Source of the DNA: Ruminococcus sp.
GTDB taxonomy: Bacteria > Bacillota > Clostridia > Oscillospirales > Ruminococcaceae
Direction of reading: 5' to 3'
Length of the DNA: 34,582 bases
Assembly (NCBI GenBank): GCA_017934425.1
Contig: JAGBJO010000057.1
Coordinates: 1 to 34,582 of the forward strand
Below are positions 1 through 7,329 of this stretch, piece by piece (the first letter of the stretch is position 1; each line of letters begins with the position of its first letter). The notes beneath the pieces are model-generated. The model did not search any database, was not told the origin of the DNA, and saw nothing but the letters and a program-made list of their open reading frames with translations. The translations under genes were made by a program, and so were the position numbers.

Positions 1-39
1 AAAAGTTATATAAAACTAACAAAAATAATTCAGGATTCC

Positions 40-69
40 TTGACTTTTAATGCACAAATATGATATAAT
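40..69 (+). promoter_or_regulatory. Sigma-A type promoter for the TM1266-hydG operon
   Basis: TTGACT (40-45) is followed after 18 nt by TATAAT (64-69). A TG sits one base before the -10, making it an extended -10. The predicted transcript would start near 76, leaving a leader of about 180 nt before the first gene. Confidence 0.75.
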
Positions 70-75
70 AGCAAT

Positions 76-210
76 GCGGTCAGTCGGATTGTATTCGTCT
101 GACGGCAGGTTTAAAATAATGTTTTCGGGCAGCGGGGTGATTTCTCCGTTATCGGTTTGCGGTTATATTAATGCTCTTACTGTCTGTCCATGTCTGTGGG
201 CAGATTTTTT
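76..210 (+). promoter_or_regulatory. Structured leader with attenuator-like terminator
   Basis: The leader lies between the promoter and the first start codon. It has an early hairpin (GTCAG 79-83 with CTGAC 99-103) and ends in an intrinsic-terminator-like hairpin: TCTGTCC 183-189 pairs with GGGCAGA 198-204, followed by six T. Because the terminator sits after the promoter and before the gene, it could attenuate transcription. I do not recognise a known riboswitch class here. Confidence 0.5.
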
Positions 211-258
211 ATGAGTTAATATAAATGTCTCCGAAAATTTAAGCAGAGGAGAGTGGAA

Positions 259-507
259 ATGGACGAAAAAAGAATTGCTGTTGCGGCAATAGTCGTTGAT
301 GAACTTTCAGCCGTTACAGAAGTAAACAGCGTACTGCATGAATATAAAGACATAATAATCGGAAGAATGGGTATTCCTTACAGGGAAAAGGGCATATCTG
401 TAATCTCCGTTGCTGTCGATGCAGAACCCGATAAAATAAGCTGTCTGACAGGCAGACTCGGACGTATATCAGGCGTTTCGGTAAAGGCTGCCATATCAAA
501 GAAATGA
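259..507 (+). CDS. TM1266-type [FeFe]-hydrogenase system regulator (ACT-like)
   Basis: This is a small protein of 82 residues matching the family named after Thermotoga TM1266, annotated as a putative regulator of the iron-only hydrogenase system. Recognisable traits are the IAVAAIVV opening strand, the central IIIGRMGIPYREKGISVISV stretch and a C-terminal GRLGRISGVSVK. The family has a ferredoxin-like ACT-type fold without a catalytic centre, so the role is presumably ligand-responsive control or assembly; the ligand is unknown. I chose the ATG at 259 over the in-frame GTG at 253, because AGAGGAG at 245-251 is 7 nt from the ATG but only 1 nt from the GTG. It lies 10 nt before hydG, which supports a role with hydrogenase maturation. 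Confidence 0.85.
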   Translation: MDEKRIAVAAIVVDELSAVTEVNSVLHEYKDIIIGRMGIPYREKGISVISVAVDAEPDKISCLTGRLGRISGVSVKAAISKK

Positions 508-517
508 GGTAAAATTT

Positions 518-1969
518 ATGTATGATGTAAAATCTTTAAAGGCTGAGGAATTTATAAATGATGAGGAAATTCTTGAAACTTTGAAATATGCTGACGAAAA
601 TAAAAGCAACAGGGAACTCATTGAGGAAATTCTCGAAAAGGCAAAACCTAAAAAAACAGGCAGAGGCGTTGAATGTGCAGGACTTTCCCACCGTGAGGCA
701 AGCGTTCTCCTTGCCTGTGATATTCCCGAAATGACAGAGAAAATATATTCCCTCGCAAGAGAAATAAAAGAAGCTTTCTACGGCGACAGAATAGTTATGT
801 TTGCACCGCTTTATCTTTCAAACTACTGTGTAAATAAATGTGTATACTGTCCCTATCATATGCAGAACAAGGAAATTCCCAGAAAAAAATTAACTCAGGA
901 AGAAGTAAAAGCCGAAGTAATAGCCTTACAGGATATGGGTCACAAGAGACTTGCAATTGAAGCAGGTGAAGACCCTGTGAATAATCCTATTGAATATATC
1001 CTCGAATGTATCAATACTATCTATTCCATAAAGCATAAGAACGGTGCAATCAGACGAGTTAATGTAAATATCGCTGCAACTACCGTTGAAAATTATAAAA
1101 AACTCCATGATGCAGGTATAGGAACTTATATTCTTTTTCAGGAAACTTATCACAAGGAAAGCTATGAAACCCTTCACCCCGCAGGTCCGAAACATAATTA
1201 TGCCTACCATACAGAGGCTATGGACAGGGCTATGGAAGGCGGTATTGATGATGTAGGACTTGGTGTGCTTTTCGGACTTGACAAGTACAGATATGAATTT
1301 GCAGGACTTCTCATGCACGCTGAACACCTCGAAGCTGTTCACGGTGTAGGACCTCATACAATAAGCGTTCCCAGACTTAAAAGGGCATCTGATATTGACC
1401 CGAATCAGTTTGACAACGGCATTGATGACGATATTTTCGCTAAAATTATCGCCTGCATAAGAATTGCCGTTCCGTATACGGGTATGATTATATCCACAAG
1501 AGAAAGCGAAGAATGTCGAAATAAAGTTCTCGGTCTCGGCGTTTCCCAGATTTCAGGCGGTTCAAGAACTTCTGTCGGAGGTTATGCAGGATATTCCGCT
1601 GACGAAAGACCCCACGATACCGAACAGTTTGACGTTTCAGACCAGAGAAGCCTTGATGAAGTCGTAAAATGGCTTATGGAAGGCGGTTATATCCCGTCAT
1701 TCTGTACAGCCTGCTACCGTGAAGGACGTACAGGTGACAGATTCATGGCACTTTGCAAGGTCGGTCAGATTCAGAACTGCTGTCACCCCAATGCACTCAT
1801 GACTTTGCAGGAATTTCTTACGGACTATGCATCTCCCGAAACCAAAAAAATAGGCGAGGAACTTATCGCAAGGGAAATTCTCAACGTTCCCGATGAAAAA
1901 CGCCGTCAGAGAGCAGTTGAATATCTCAACGAAATCAAACATGGCGGTAAAAGAGATTTCCGTTTCTGA
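518..1969 (+). CDS. hydG: [FeFe]-hydrogenase H-cluster maturase HydG
   Basis: HydG is a radical SAM tyrosine lyase. It cleaves tyrosine to p-cresol and dehydroglycine, which yields the CO and CN ligands of the hydrogenase H-cluster. The radical SAM CX3CX2C motif is at C104, C108 and C111. The C-terminal CX2CX22C motif for the auxiliary iron-sulfur cluster is at C396, C399 and C422 with exact spacing. At 483 residues it is full length for the family. A GAGGT Shine-Dalgarno lies 7 nt before the ATG. The other maturases HydE and HydF and the hydrogenase itself are not in this window. None of its roughly 40 leucines uses CTG, unlike genes to the right of tsf. Confidence 0.97.
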   Translation: MYDVKSLKAEEFINDEEILETLKYADENKSNRELIEEILEKAKPKKTGRGVECAGLSHREASVLLACDIPEMTEKIYSLAREIKEAFYGDRIVMFAPLYLSNYCVNKCVYCPYHMQNKEIPRKKLTQEEVKAEVIALQDMGHKRLAIEAGEDPVNNPIEYILECINTIYSIKHKNGAIRRVNVNIAATTVENYKKLHDAGIGTYILFQETYHKESYETLHPAGPKHNYAYHTEAMDRAMEGGIDDVGLGVLFGLDKYRYEFAGLLMHAEHLEAVHGVGPHTISVPRLKRASDIDPNQFDNGIDDDIFAKIIACIRIAVPYTGMIISTRESEECRNKVLGLGVSQISGGSRTSVGGYAGYSADERPHDTEQFDVSDQRSLDEVVKWLMEGGYIPSFCTACYREGRTGDRFMALCKVGQIQNCCHPNALMTLQEFLTDYASPETKKIGEELIAREILNVPDEKRRQRAVEYLNEIKHGGKRDFRF

Positions 1970-1996
1970 TTATTTGGTGAAAATTTTGTGCATTTG

Positions 1997-2025
1997 TTGA
2001 CAAATCATTTTTCCTGTGATAAAAT
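1997..2025 (+). promoter_or_regulatory. Strong extended -10 promoter for the 46-residue membrane peptide
   Basis: TTGACA (1997-2002), 17-nt spacer, TAAAAT (2020-2025) with TG at 2017-2018. The spacing is ideal and only the -10 deviates slightly from consensus. It lies just after hydG and gives the small downstream gene its own transcription unit. Confidence 0.85.
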
Positions 2026-2072
2026 ATATTCGGGTTATGGAAACCCGAAGAAAGATACAGGAGGACAATAAA

Positions 2073-2213
2073 ATGTTATATGATTTAATGGCAATCGCCG
2101 CAGATGCACCCGCCACAGGTGATAATTTTCCCATAAAAATAATTATTATCGTTGCAGTAGTCGCTGCCGCAGTAGCAGGCGGTACGGCTGTATTTACAAA
2201 AAAGAAAAAATAA
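2073..2213 (+). CDS. 46-residue membrane peptide resembling a lone sortase sorting signal
   Basis: The ATG at 2073 is 8 nt after a perfect AGGAGG (2059-2064). The earlier in-frame start at 2016 falls inside the promoter and is rejected. The product has about 13 N-terminal residues, then PATGD, a hydrophobic run of about 20 residues rich in Ile, Val and Ala, and a KKKK end. This order (P-x-TG-D, membrane span, positive tail) is that of LPXTG/NPXTG cell-wall sorting signals, but there is no signal peptide and almost nothing in front to anchor. It has its own near-consensus promoter and terminator, so it is probably real and well expressed. Function is unknown; it could be a small membrane regulator or a surface-anchored peptide. 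Confidence 0.75.
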   Translation: MLYDLMAIAADAPATGDNFPIKIIIIVAVVAAAVAGGTAVFTKKKK

Positions 2214-2218
2214 AACAG

Positions 2219-2247
2219 TATCTCCGCATTTTTTGCGGAGATATTTT
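2219..2247 (+). terminator. Intrinsic terminator after the small membrane peptide
   Basis: Perfect 10-bp stem TATCTCCGCA (2219-2228) with TGCGGAGATA (2234-2243), loop of five T, then four T. It starts 6 nt after the stop codon. Confidence 0.85.
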
Positions 2248-2302
2248 GTATAATCCACAAAAAACAAATACATGGAATATGTATATTTGTGGAAAAATAT
2301 CC

Positions 2303-2332
2303 TTGACATATAAACGGGAAATATGTTACAAT
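2303..2332 (+). promoter_or_regulatory. Promoter for rpsB-tsf
   Basis: TTGACA (2303-2308) with TACAAT (2327-2332) at an 18-nt spacing. The expected start is near 2339, giving a leader of about 105 nt before rpsB. Confidence 0.8.
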
Positions 2333-2344
2333 ATTAAGGCAATT

Positions 2345-2406
2345 CGCACGTTCGGTTTTTATGGGTTGGTGTGCTTTTCAGTATTGCCCATAAGTCAAAC
2401 CGTGCG
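2345..2406 (+). promoter_or_regulatory. Hairpin leader of rpsB, candidate autoregulatory RNA
   Basis: Three stacked helices are visible: CGCAC 2345-2349 with GTGCG 2402-2406, GGTTT 2354-2358 with AAACC 2397-2401, and TTATGGG 2359-2365 with CCCATAA 2387-2393. Small bulges separate them and a 21-nt apical region (2366-2386) closes the structure. The whole arm is perfectly placed between promoter and Shine-Dalgarno (AAGGAGG 2430-2436). Ribosomal protein operons are commonly autoregulated through such leaders; that S2 binds here is inference. Confidence 0.6.
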
Positions 2407-2444
2407 GAGGACTATATTAACCAATTTTTAAGGAGGACTACACA

Positions 2445-3197
2445 ATGTCAGTAGTTTCAATGAAACAGCTTCTCGAAGCAGGTGTTCACTTCGGACACCA
2501 GACCAGAAGATGGAACCCCAAAATGGCTCCCTATATCTTCACAGAAAGAAACGGTATCTACATCATCGACTTGCAGAAAACTGTAAAGAAACTTGAAGAT
2601 GCCTATATGTTCGTAAGAGATATCTCCGCTCAGGGCGGCGAAGTTCTTTTCGTAGGTACTAAAAAACAGGCTGGCGATTCAGTTAAGGAAGAAGCTACCC
2701 GTGCAGGCGCACACTATGTAAACGCAAGATGGCTCGGCGGTATGCTCACAAACTTCAAAACTATCCAGACAAGAATCAAGAGACTTGAACAGCTCCACGC
2801 TATGGAAGAAGACGGTACTTTCGCTCTCCTCCCCAAAAAGGAAGTTGTTAAGCTTAACCTCGAAATCGAAAAACTCGAAAAATTCCTCGGCGGTATCAAG
2901 ACCATGAAGAAACTCCCCGCAGTTCTCTTTATCGTTGACCCCAGAAAAGAAAAAATCGCTGTTGCTGAGGCTAAGAAGCTCAATATCCCGATTGTTGCCA
3001 TTGTTGATACAAACTGCGACCCCGATGAGGTTGACTACGTTATCCCCGGCAACGATGACGCTATCCGTGCTGTAAAGCTTATCGCAGGCACTGTTGCTAA
3101 CGCTATCCTCGAAGGCAGACAGGGTGCAGATGCTGAAATCGTTGAAGAAGCTCCCGAAACTGAGGAAGTTTCCGAAGAAGCAGCTGACGCTGAATAA
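2445..3197 (+). CDS. rpsB: 30S ribosomal protein S2
   Basis: S2 of 250 residues with the typical start [20 protein letters not shown], the [12 protein letters not shown] segment and the [15 protein letters not shown] and VDTNCDPD motifs. The C-terminus is an acidic tail rich in Glu, common in Firmicutes S2. It is needed for translation initiation complexes on the small subunit. It is followed by tsf in the conserved rpsB-tsf order. Glutamate is coded almost only by GAA (23 of 26 codons) and leucine never by CTG, which contrasts sharply with the second half of tsf. Confidence 0.98.
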   Translation: MSVVSMKQLLEAGVHFGHQTRRWNPKMAPYIFTERNGIYIIDLQKTVKKLEDAYMFVRDISAQGGEVLFVGTKKQAGDSVKEEATRAGAHYVNARWLGGMLTNFKTIQTRIKRLEQLHAMEEDGTFALLPKKEVVKLNLEIEKLEKFLGGIKTMKKLPAVLFIVDPRKEKIAVAEAKKLNIPIVAIVDTNCDPDEVDYVIPGNDDAIRAVKLIAGTVANAILEGRQGADAEIVEEAPETEEVSEEAADAE

Positions 3198-3209
3198 TCA
3201 AAATTTAAA

Positions 3210-3240
3210 GGCTGCTGTCAGTTCGGCGGCAGCCGTTTTA
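3210..3240 (+). terminator. Hairpin between rpsB and tsf
   Basis: GGCTGCTGTC (3210-3219) pairs with GGCGGCAGCC (3225-3234, two G-T pairs), followed by GTTTTA. The weak U-tract suggests partial termination, which would tune tsf relative to rpsB, or an RNA-processing site. Confidence 0.55.
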
Positions 3241-3269
3241 TATTAATTTTTTTACAGGAGGTAATTACA

Positions 3270-4187
3270 ATGGGAAAGGTTTCCGTTGCAGAAATTAAAG
3301 AACTCATGAAGTCCACAGGCGTTGGTATGATGGACTGTAAAAAGGCTCTCGAAGCTAATGACGGTGATATGGACAAGGCTATCGAGTTCCTGAGAGAAAA
3401 AGGTCTTGCTACACAGGCTAAGAAGAGCGGCAGAGCTGCTGCTGAGGGCGTAGTTGCTGCTGTTGTTCAGGGCAATACCGGCGTTCTCCTCGAAGTAAAC
3501 ACTGAGACAGACTTCGCTGCTAACACAGACGATATCAGAAACTTCGTTGCTAACGTTGCTCAGACAATCATCGACAAGAACCCTGCTGATGTTGAGGCTC
3601 TCAAGAACGAGGCTATCGCAAACGGCACAGGTACAGTTGGTGAGGCTCTCACAGAACTGGCTGGTATGAAGATCAGAGAGAACATCGTTATCCGTCGTTT
3701 CGTAAGACTTGAGGGCGTTCTCGCTTCTTATATCCACAACGGCGGCAGCATCGGCGTTCTCGTAAAGCTGGATACAGACCTTCCTGCTGACCAGGTTGCT
3801 GCTATCGGTAAGGACGTTGCTATGCAGTCTGCTGCTCTGAATGCTCCTTATCTGTGCCGTGAGCAGGTTCCTGCTGAGGTCATCGAGAAGGAGAAGGAGA
3901 TCATGCTGGCTCAGATGGCTGAGGATCCTAAGATGGCTAACAAGCCTGAGCAGGTTAGAGTTAAGATCGTTGAGGGTAAGGTTGGCAAGTACTACAGCGA
4001 GAACTGCCTGCTTGAGCAGTCTTTCGTTAAGGATGACAAGCTGACTGTTCAGGGCTATGTTGACGCTGAGGCTAAGAAGCTGGGCGGCTCTATCAAGGTC
4101 GTTGACGTTATCCGCTATGAGCGTGGCGAGGGTGTTGAGAAGAAGGAAGACAACCTGGCTGACGAAGTAGCTAAGATGATCAAGTAA
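3270..4187 (+). CDS. tsf: Translation elongation factor Ts
   Basis: EF-Ts is the nucleotide exchange factor that regenerates EF-Tu-GTP. The N-terminal UBA-like domain (about residues 1-55, VAEIKELMKSTGVGMMDCKKAL) and the core TDFAAN motif are intact. At 305 residues the length is normal. AGGAGG at 3256-3261 lies 8 nt before the ATG. The reading frame is unbroken, but codon use changes along it. The first third resembles rpsB, mixing GAA and CTC. From about 3840 glutamate is nearly always GAG and leucine mostly CTG. This could mark a recombination point or an assembly join in a conserved gene. Confidence 0.97.
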   Translation: MGKVSVAEIKELMKSTGVGMMDCKKALEANDGDMDKAIEFLREKGLATQAKKSGRAAAEGVVAAVVQGNTGVLLEVNTETDFAANTDDIRNFVANVAQTIIDKNPADVEALKNEAIANGTGTVGEALTELAGMKIRENIVIRRFVRLEGVLASYIHNGGSIGVLVKLDTDLPADQVAAIGKDVAMQSAALNAPYLCREQVPAEVIEKEKEIMLAQMAEDPKMANKPEQVRVKIVEGKVGKYYSENCLLEQSFVKDDKLTVQGYVDAEAKKLGGSIKVVDVIRYERGEGVEKKEDNLADEVAKMIK

Positions 4188-4206
4188 TTTACAGACACTT
4201 TTTATG

Positions 4207-4240
4207 ACCGCAGCATGGGATACTGTGCTGCGGTTTTTTT
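4207..4240 (+). terminator. Terminator of the rpsB-tsf operon
   Basis: ACCGCAGCA (4207-4215) pairs with TGCTGCGGT (4226-4234), followed by a T run to 4240. It sits 20 nt after the tsf stop codon. Confidence 0.85.
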
Positions 4241-4263
4241 GATATGATTATTGGAGGTTTTTT

Positions 4264-5043
4264 ATGAATTTCAGATTTAGAATGGTGGTACTGCTGCTTT
4301 TTGTGGGTATAGCACTGACTGTTTTAGGTTTCCAGCGCAGTTCCATGCTGATTAAGGGGGATACAGTAAACCTGAGCGCACCTGTGAGCGATTTCAACAA
4401 GAGCGCACTGTGCGAGGGTACTATCGACTTCGTTTACGGTCCTTTCGCTGTCCTGGAAACAACCAACAAGACTGCCGGCGTTAAAACTGGTTCTACAACC
4501 ACTAATTTCTACATCGTCGGTGATACTTTCAACGGCGATGCACTGGTGGTATTCACCACAAGCGATGATATGCTTATCAGAAAGCTTGACGATGCTGCTG
4601 ACAAGTGGTATGAGTACTTAACTGACGAGTCTATTGCCGAAGGCGATTATCCCGAAATAGCTATCGACTTCAAGGGATATCTGGCTAAGCAGGCTAAAGA
4701 CGATGATTTCGATACCTACTACCAGGAAGCTATCGACGACCTGGGTGCTATCGGCTATGTTCCGGAAGATTTTGCTGAGTACCGCATCATTTACGGCGAG
4801 GTCGGCAAGGGCAGCTTCGTTATGCTCGCCGGCGGACTTCTGGTTCTTGCTCTCGGCATTTTAATGGCTATCAAGACTGTAAAAAGCACAAAGAAGTACC
4901 TGGCTGATGCAAAGGCTGTAACTGCTGCTGAGAAGGCTCGCAAAGAGGAAATGCTGGAAACGGCTGACCAGTATGCCGCTGACAACATTGATGAGACAAG
5001 CAAGGTCGTAGATGAGTCAGATTATGATACTATCGAATCCTGA
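4264..5043 (+). CDS. Two-span membrane protein of unknown function
   Basis: I do not recognise this 259-residue protein. An N-terminal hydrophobic segment (about residues 6-23) is followed by about 155 residues likely outside the cell, with alternating polar and strand-like stretches and a mixed charged region. A second membrane span lies at about residues 183-203 (MLAGGLLVLALGILMAI). A charged cytoplasmic tail of about 55 residues, rich in Ala, Glu and Asp, ends the protein. GGAGG at 4252-4256 supports the ATG. It stands alone between two terminators, directly before the MoxR/transglutaminase run, so a related envelope role is possible but not shown. Confidence 0.8.
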   Translation: MNFRFRMVVLLLFVGIALTVLGFQRSSMLIKGDTVNLSAPVSDFNKSALCEGTIDFVYGPFAVLETTNKTAGVKTGSTTTNFYIVGDTFNGDALVVFTTSDDMLIRKLDDAADKWYEYLTDESIAEGDYPEIAIDFKGYLAKQAKDDDFDTYYQEAIDDLGAIGYVPEDFAEYRIIYGEVGKGSFVMLAGGLLVLALGILMAIKTVKSTKKYLADAKAVTAAEKARKEEMLETADQYAADNIDETSKVVDESDYDTIES

Positions 5044-5097
5044 CCCACGGTCAGCTATGTACGTATAAGAAACAATTTCAATTTTTCAACAATAATG

Positions 5098-5143
5098 CAC
5101 CCCTGCTTTTGTTCAACACTTACAAAAGTGGGGGTGTAATATT
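5098..5143 (+). terminator. Long hairpin terminator after the 259-residue protein
   Basis: A 15-bp stem pairs 5098-5112 with 5122-5136, with two wobble pairs in the middle and a 9-nt loop. It is followed by TAATATTTAT, an AT-rich rather than pure T tail. Confidence 0.65.
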
Positions 5144-5157
5144 TATATATATTACCA

Positions 5158-5186
5158 TTGCAGTAATTTTTAAAATATGGTATAAT
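5158..5186 (+). promoter_or_regulatory. Promoter of the moxR-transglutaminase operon
   Basis: TTGCAG (5158-5163), 17-nt spacer, perfect TATAAT (5181-5186) with TG at 5178-5179 as an extended -10. The operon start codon is at 5224. Confidence 0.8.
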
Positions 5187-5223
5187 TATTATATCCATAT
5201 TAATAAAGGTATGAGGTCTTTTT

Positions 5224-6162
5224 ATGAATCAAAAAATACAACTCCTGACCGAATCTATTGGAAAGGTGATCGTCGGAAAAAGTGACACAGTACTCAAACT
5301 CATCGCCGCTCTCCTTTGTGAGGGTCATGTACTGCTTGAGGACGTTCCTGGTGTTGGAAAAACCCAGCTCATTACTGCACTTTCAAAGTCTATCGGCGGC
5401 AAATTCAACAGAATTCAGCTTACCCCTGATGTTATGCCGTCGGACATTGCCGGATTCACCATGCTTGACGCAAAATCAGGCGAATTTATATACAAGGACG
5501 GCGCTGTTATGTGTAACTTCATGCTCGCCGACGAAATAAACCGTGCTTCACCGAAGGTGCAGTCTGCCCTTCTGGAAGCTATGGAGGAGCGCCAGATCTC
5601 ACTGGACGGCGTTACCCATAAACTGCCGCAGCCTTTCCTGGTGCTGGCTACCCAGAACCCTGTTGAGACTTACGGTACTTTCCACCTGCCGGAAGCACAG
5701 ATGGACAGATTCTTCATGAAGCTGTCTATGGGCTACCCGGACGCTTCTGAGGAAGTGAAGATCCTGGAGCGTACCGAAAAACATAATCCTATCGCAAATA
5801 TCGACGCTCCTGTTATGCACGTTGACGATATTACCGCACTTCAGCAGGCTGTACGTGAGATAAGAGTTACCGATCAGGTGAAGGAGTATATCGTGGCTAT
5901 TGTGGGAAGTACCCGTGATGACAGAAACGTTACCCTGGGTATCAGCCCCCGTGGAAGCATCGCACTTTACAAGGCTGCAAAGGCTTTCGCTTTCATCTAT
6001 GACAGAGAGTATGTTACCCCTGACGACGTTAAGAATACCGCCGTTCCGGTGCTTGCTCACCGTATCATTCTCTCGCCTCAGGGCAAGAGCCAGTTCGGTT
6101 CAAGCGAGGAATACATAAAAGACCTCCTTGGAAATGTAGCCGTGCCGAATATGGGAAAATAA
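5224..6162 (+). CDS. MoxR-family AAA+ ATPase
   Basis: This is a chaperone-like AAA+ ATPase of 312 residues. The Walker A motif GVGKT is at residues 43-47 and the Walker B motif LADE at 101-104, followed by INRASPKVQSALLEAMEE, typical of the MoxR/RavA branch. The second region of homology, ATQNP and the LPEAQMDRF box, is also present. Family members typically sit next to DUF58 and transglutaminase genes, as here, and are thought to help assemble or activate surface or metal-dependent complexes. The next gene starts 3 nt after its stop, so the genes are co-transcribed and probably translationally coupled. Confidence 0.93.
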   Translation: MNQKIQLLTESIGKVIVGKSDTVLKLIAALLCEGHVLLEDVPGVGKTQLITALSKSIGGKFNRIQLTPDVMPSDIAGFTMLDAKSGEFIYKDGAVMCNFMLADEINRASPKVQSALLEAMEERQISLDGVTHKLPQPFLVLATQNPVETYGTFHLPEAQMDRFFMKLSMGYPDASEEVKILERTEKHNPIANIDAPVMHVDDITALQQAVREIRVTDQVKEYIVAIVGSTRDDRNVTLGISPRGSIALYKAAKAFAFIYDREYVTPDDVKNTAVPVLAHRIILSPQGKSQFGSSEEYIKDLLGNVAVPNMGK

Positions 6163-6165
6163 CGT

Positions 6166-7326
6166 ATGAAGAGTATTTTTGCCGCACTTTCAGTCATTTT
6201 ACTGCTGTATATCTTTACATTTTACGTTGACGGCGAAATGGGCGTGATACTATGCTCGTTCATATTCTTTGCCCCGCTTATTTCCATGATATTCGCAGTA
6301 TACGCCAGAAAGCGCATTTCTGTAAGTCTGAGCTGCGACGGTTATGTGAAAAAGGACAGTACCGTTAATGTGCAGGTAAAGATCGCTAAAACTGGTGTTT
6401 TTCCGCTGGCTGTAGTGGAGATAATGCCCGGTGTTTCCGAGGTTTTCGAGCCTGTGAACAAGACTTACCGCATCACCCTTATCGGTGAGGACGAGAAGGA
6501 GTTCACGATTCCGGTAAAAGCTAAAACCGGCGGAAACGGCGAAATAAGGATAGAAAGTGTCTGCTCATGCGGATTCCTGGGATTCATGAAGCTGAAAGCC
6601 AATGACATTATCCCACCGCCTCAGAGCGTGGGAGTTATCCCGGAGATACCGCAGGCATCGTCCTCCTCACAGCTTTTCAGAGCGATCGCAAATATCGTAA
6701 TGACAAGCGATAACGATGAGGAAAATGACACTGCTATGCTTTACTCCGCTAACACTTCTCCCGGATATGAACACCGTGAGTATATCCTCGGCGACCCTAT
6801 GAAGCGTGTTAACTGGAAGCTGTCCACAAAGAAGAACAAGCTGATGATACGTCTGGACGAAGCTGTTGCGTCAGTTCAGCCTGTTATCGTGCTTGACCTT
6901 TTCAGGCGCAGCGGTCAGGACATCTCAGCGGCTGTTGTGAATGAGGAAGCCCTCCTGAAAGCAGTATTCGGACTTCTCACCGGACTCGTCCGCCAGGGTA
7001 TCTCATGCACGTTCCTTTACAATAACGCCGCCGGAGAGACTGTCTCTGAAGACGTTAATAACCCGGAGCTCCCTGAACAGCTTCTTCTGAAAGTTCTTGC
7101 TGTAAAAGTCACCCCGGATAAGCGTGTAGCTATATCTCAGGCAAACAGCAAGGTTTGCGCCTGTGTTATCGGTACTACCGACTGCGGCGAGGGGCTTTCA
7201 TCAATGACTGACAGAATAGAAAGCGTCGATAATATCAGCATTATCGGTACATCTTCCGAACAGGATAACCCTACGGACATTCCGATGTGGTATCTTGACG
7301 GCGATAATAACTTCAAACAGGTATAA
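6166..7326 (+). CDS. DUF58 domain membrane protein
   Basis: The protein has 386 residues. Two hydrophobic segments at the N-terminus (about residues 4-22 and 26-46) are followed by a beta-rich region. The DUF58 hallmark is at about residues 200-230: HREYILGDPMKRVNWK, matching the reY-x-x-GD-x-x-R-x-x-NWK pattern. After it comes a vWA-like fold with the VIVLDL strand. DUF58 proteins pair with MoxR ATPases and transglutaminase-like membrane proteins, and this trio is complete here. The molecular role is not established for the family. It lies 3 nt after moxR and 3 nt before the next gene. Confidence 0.9.
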   Translation: MKSIFAALSVILLLYIFTFYVDGEMGVILCSFIFFAPLISMIFAVYARKRISVSLSCDGYVKKDSTVNVQVKIAKTGVFPLAVVEIMPGVSEVFEPVNKTYRITLIGEDEKEFTIPVKAKTGGNGEIRIESVCSCGFLGFMKLKANDIIPPPQSVGVIPEIPQASSSSQLFRAIANIVMTSDNDEENDTAMLYSANTSPGYEHREYILGDPMKRVNWKLSTKKNKLMIRLDEAVASVQPVIVLDLFRRSGQDISAAVVNEEALLKAVFGLLTGLVRQGISCTFLYNNAAGETVSEDVNNPELPEQLLLKVLAVKVTPDKRVAISQANSKVCACVIGTTDCGEGLSSMTDRIESVDNISIIGTSSEQDNPTDIPMWYLDGDNNFKQV

Positions 7327-7329
7327 GCG

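Noticed and set aside
2246..2431. Open frame of 61 codons before rpsB
   Set aside because: It covers the rpsB promoter and the structured leader, has no ribosome site and no family-like sequence.
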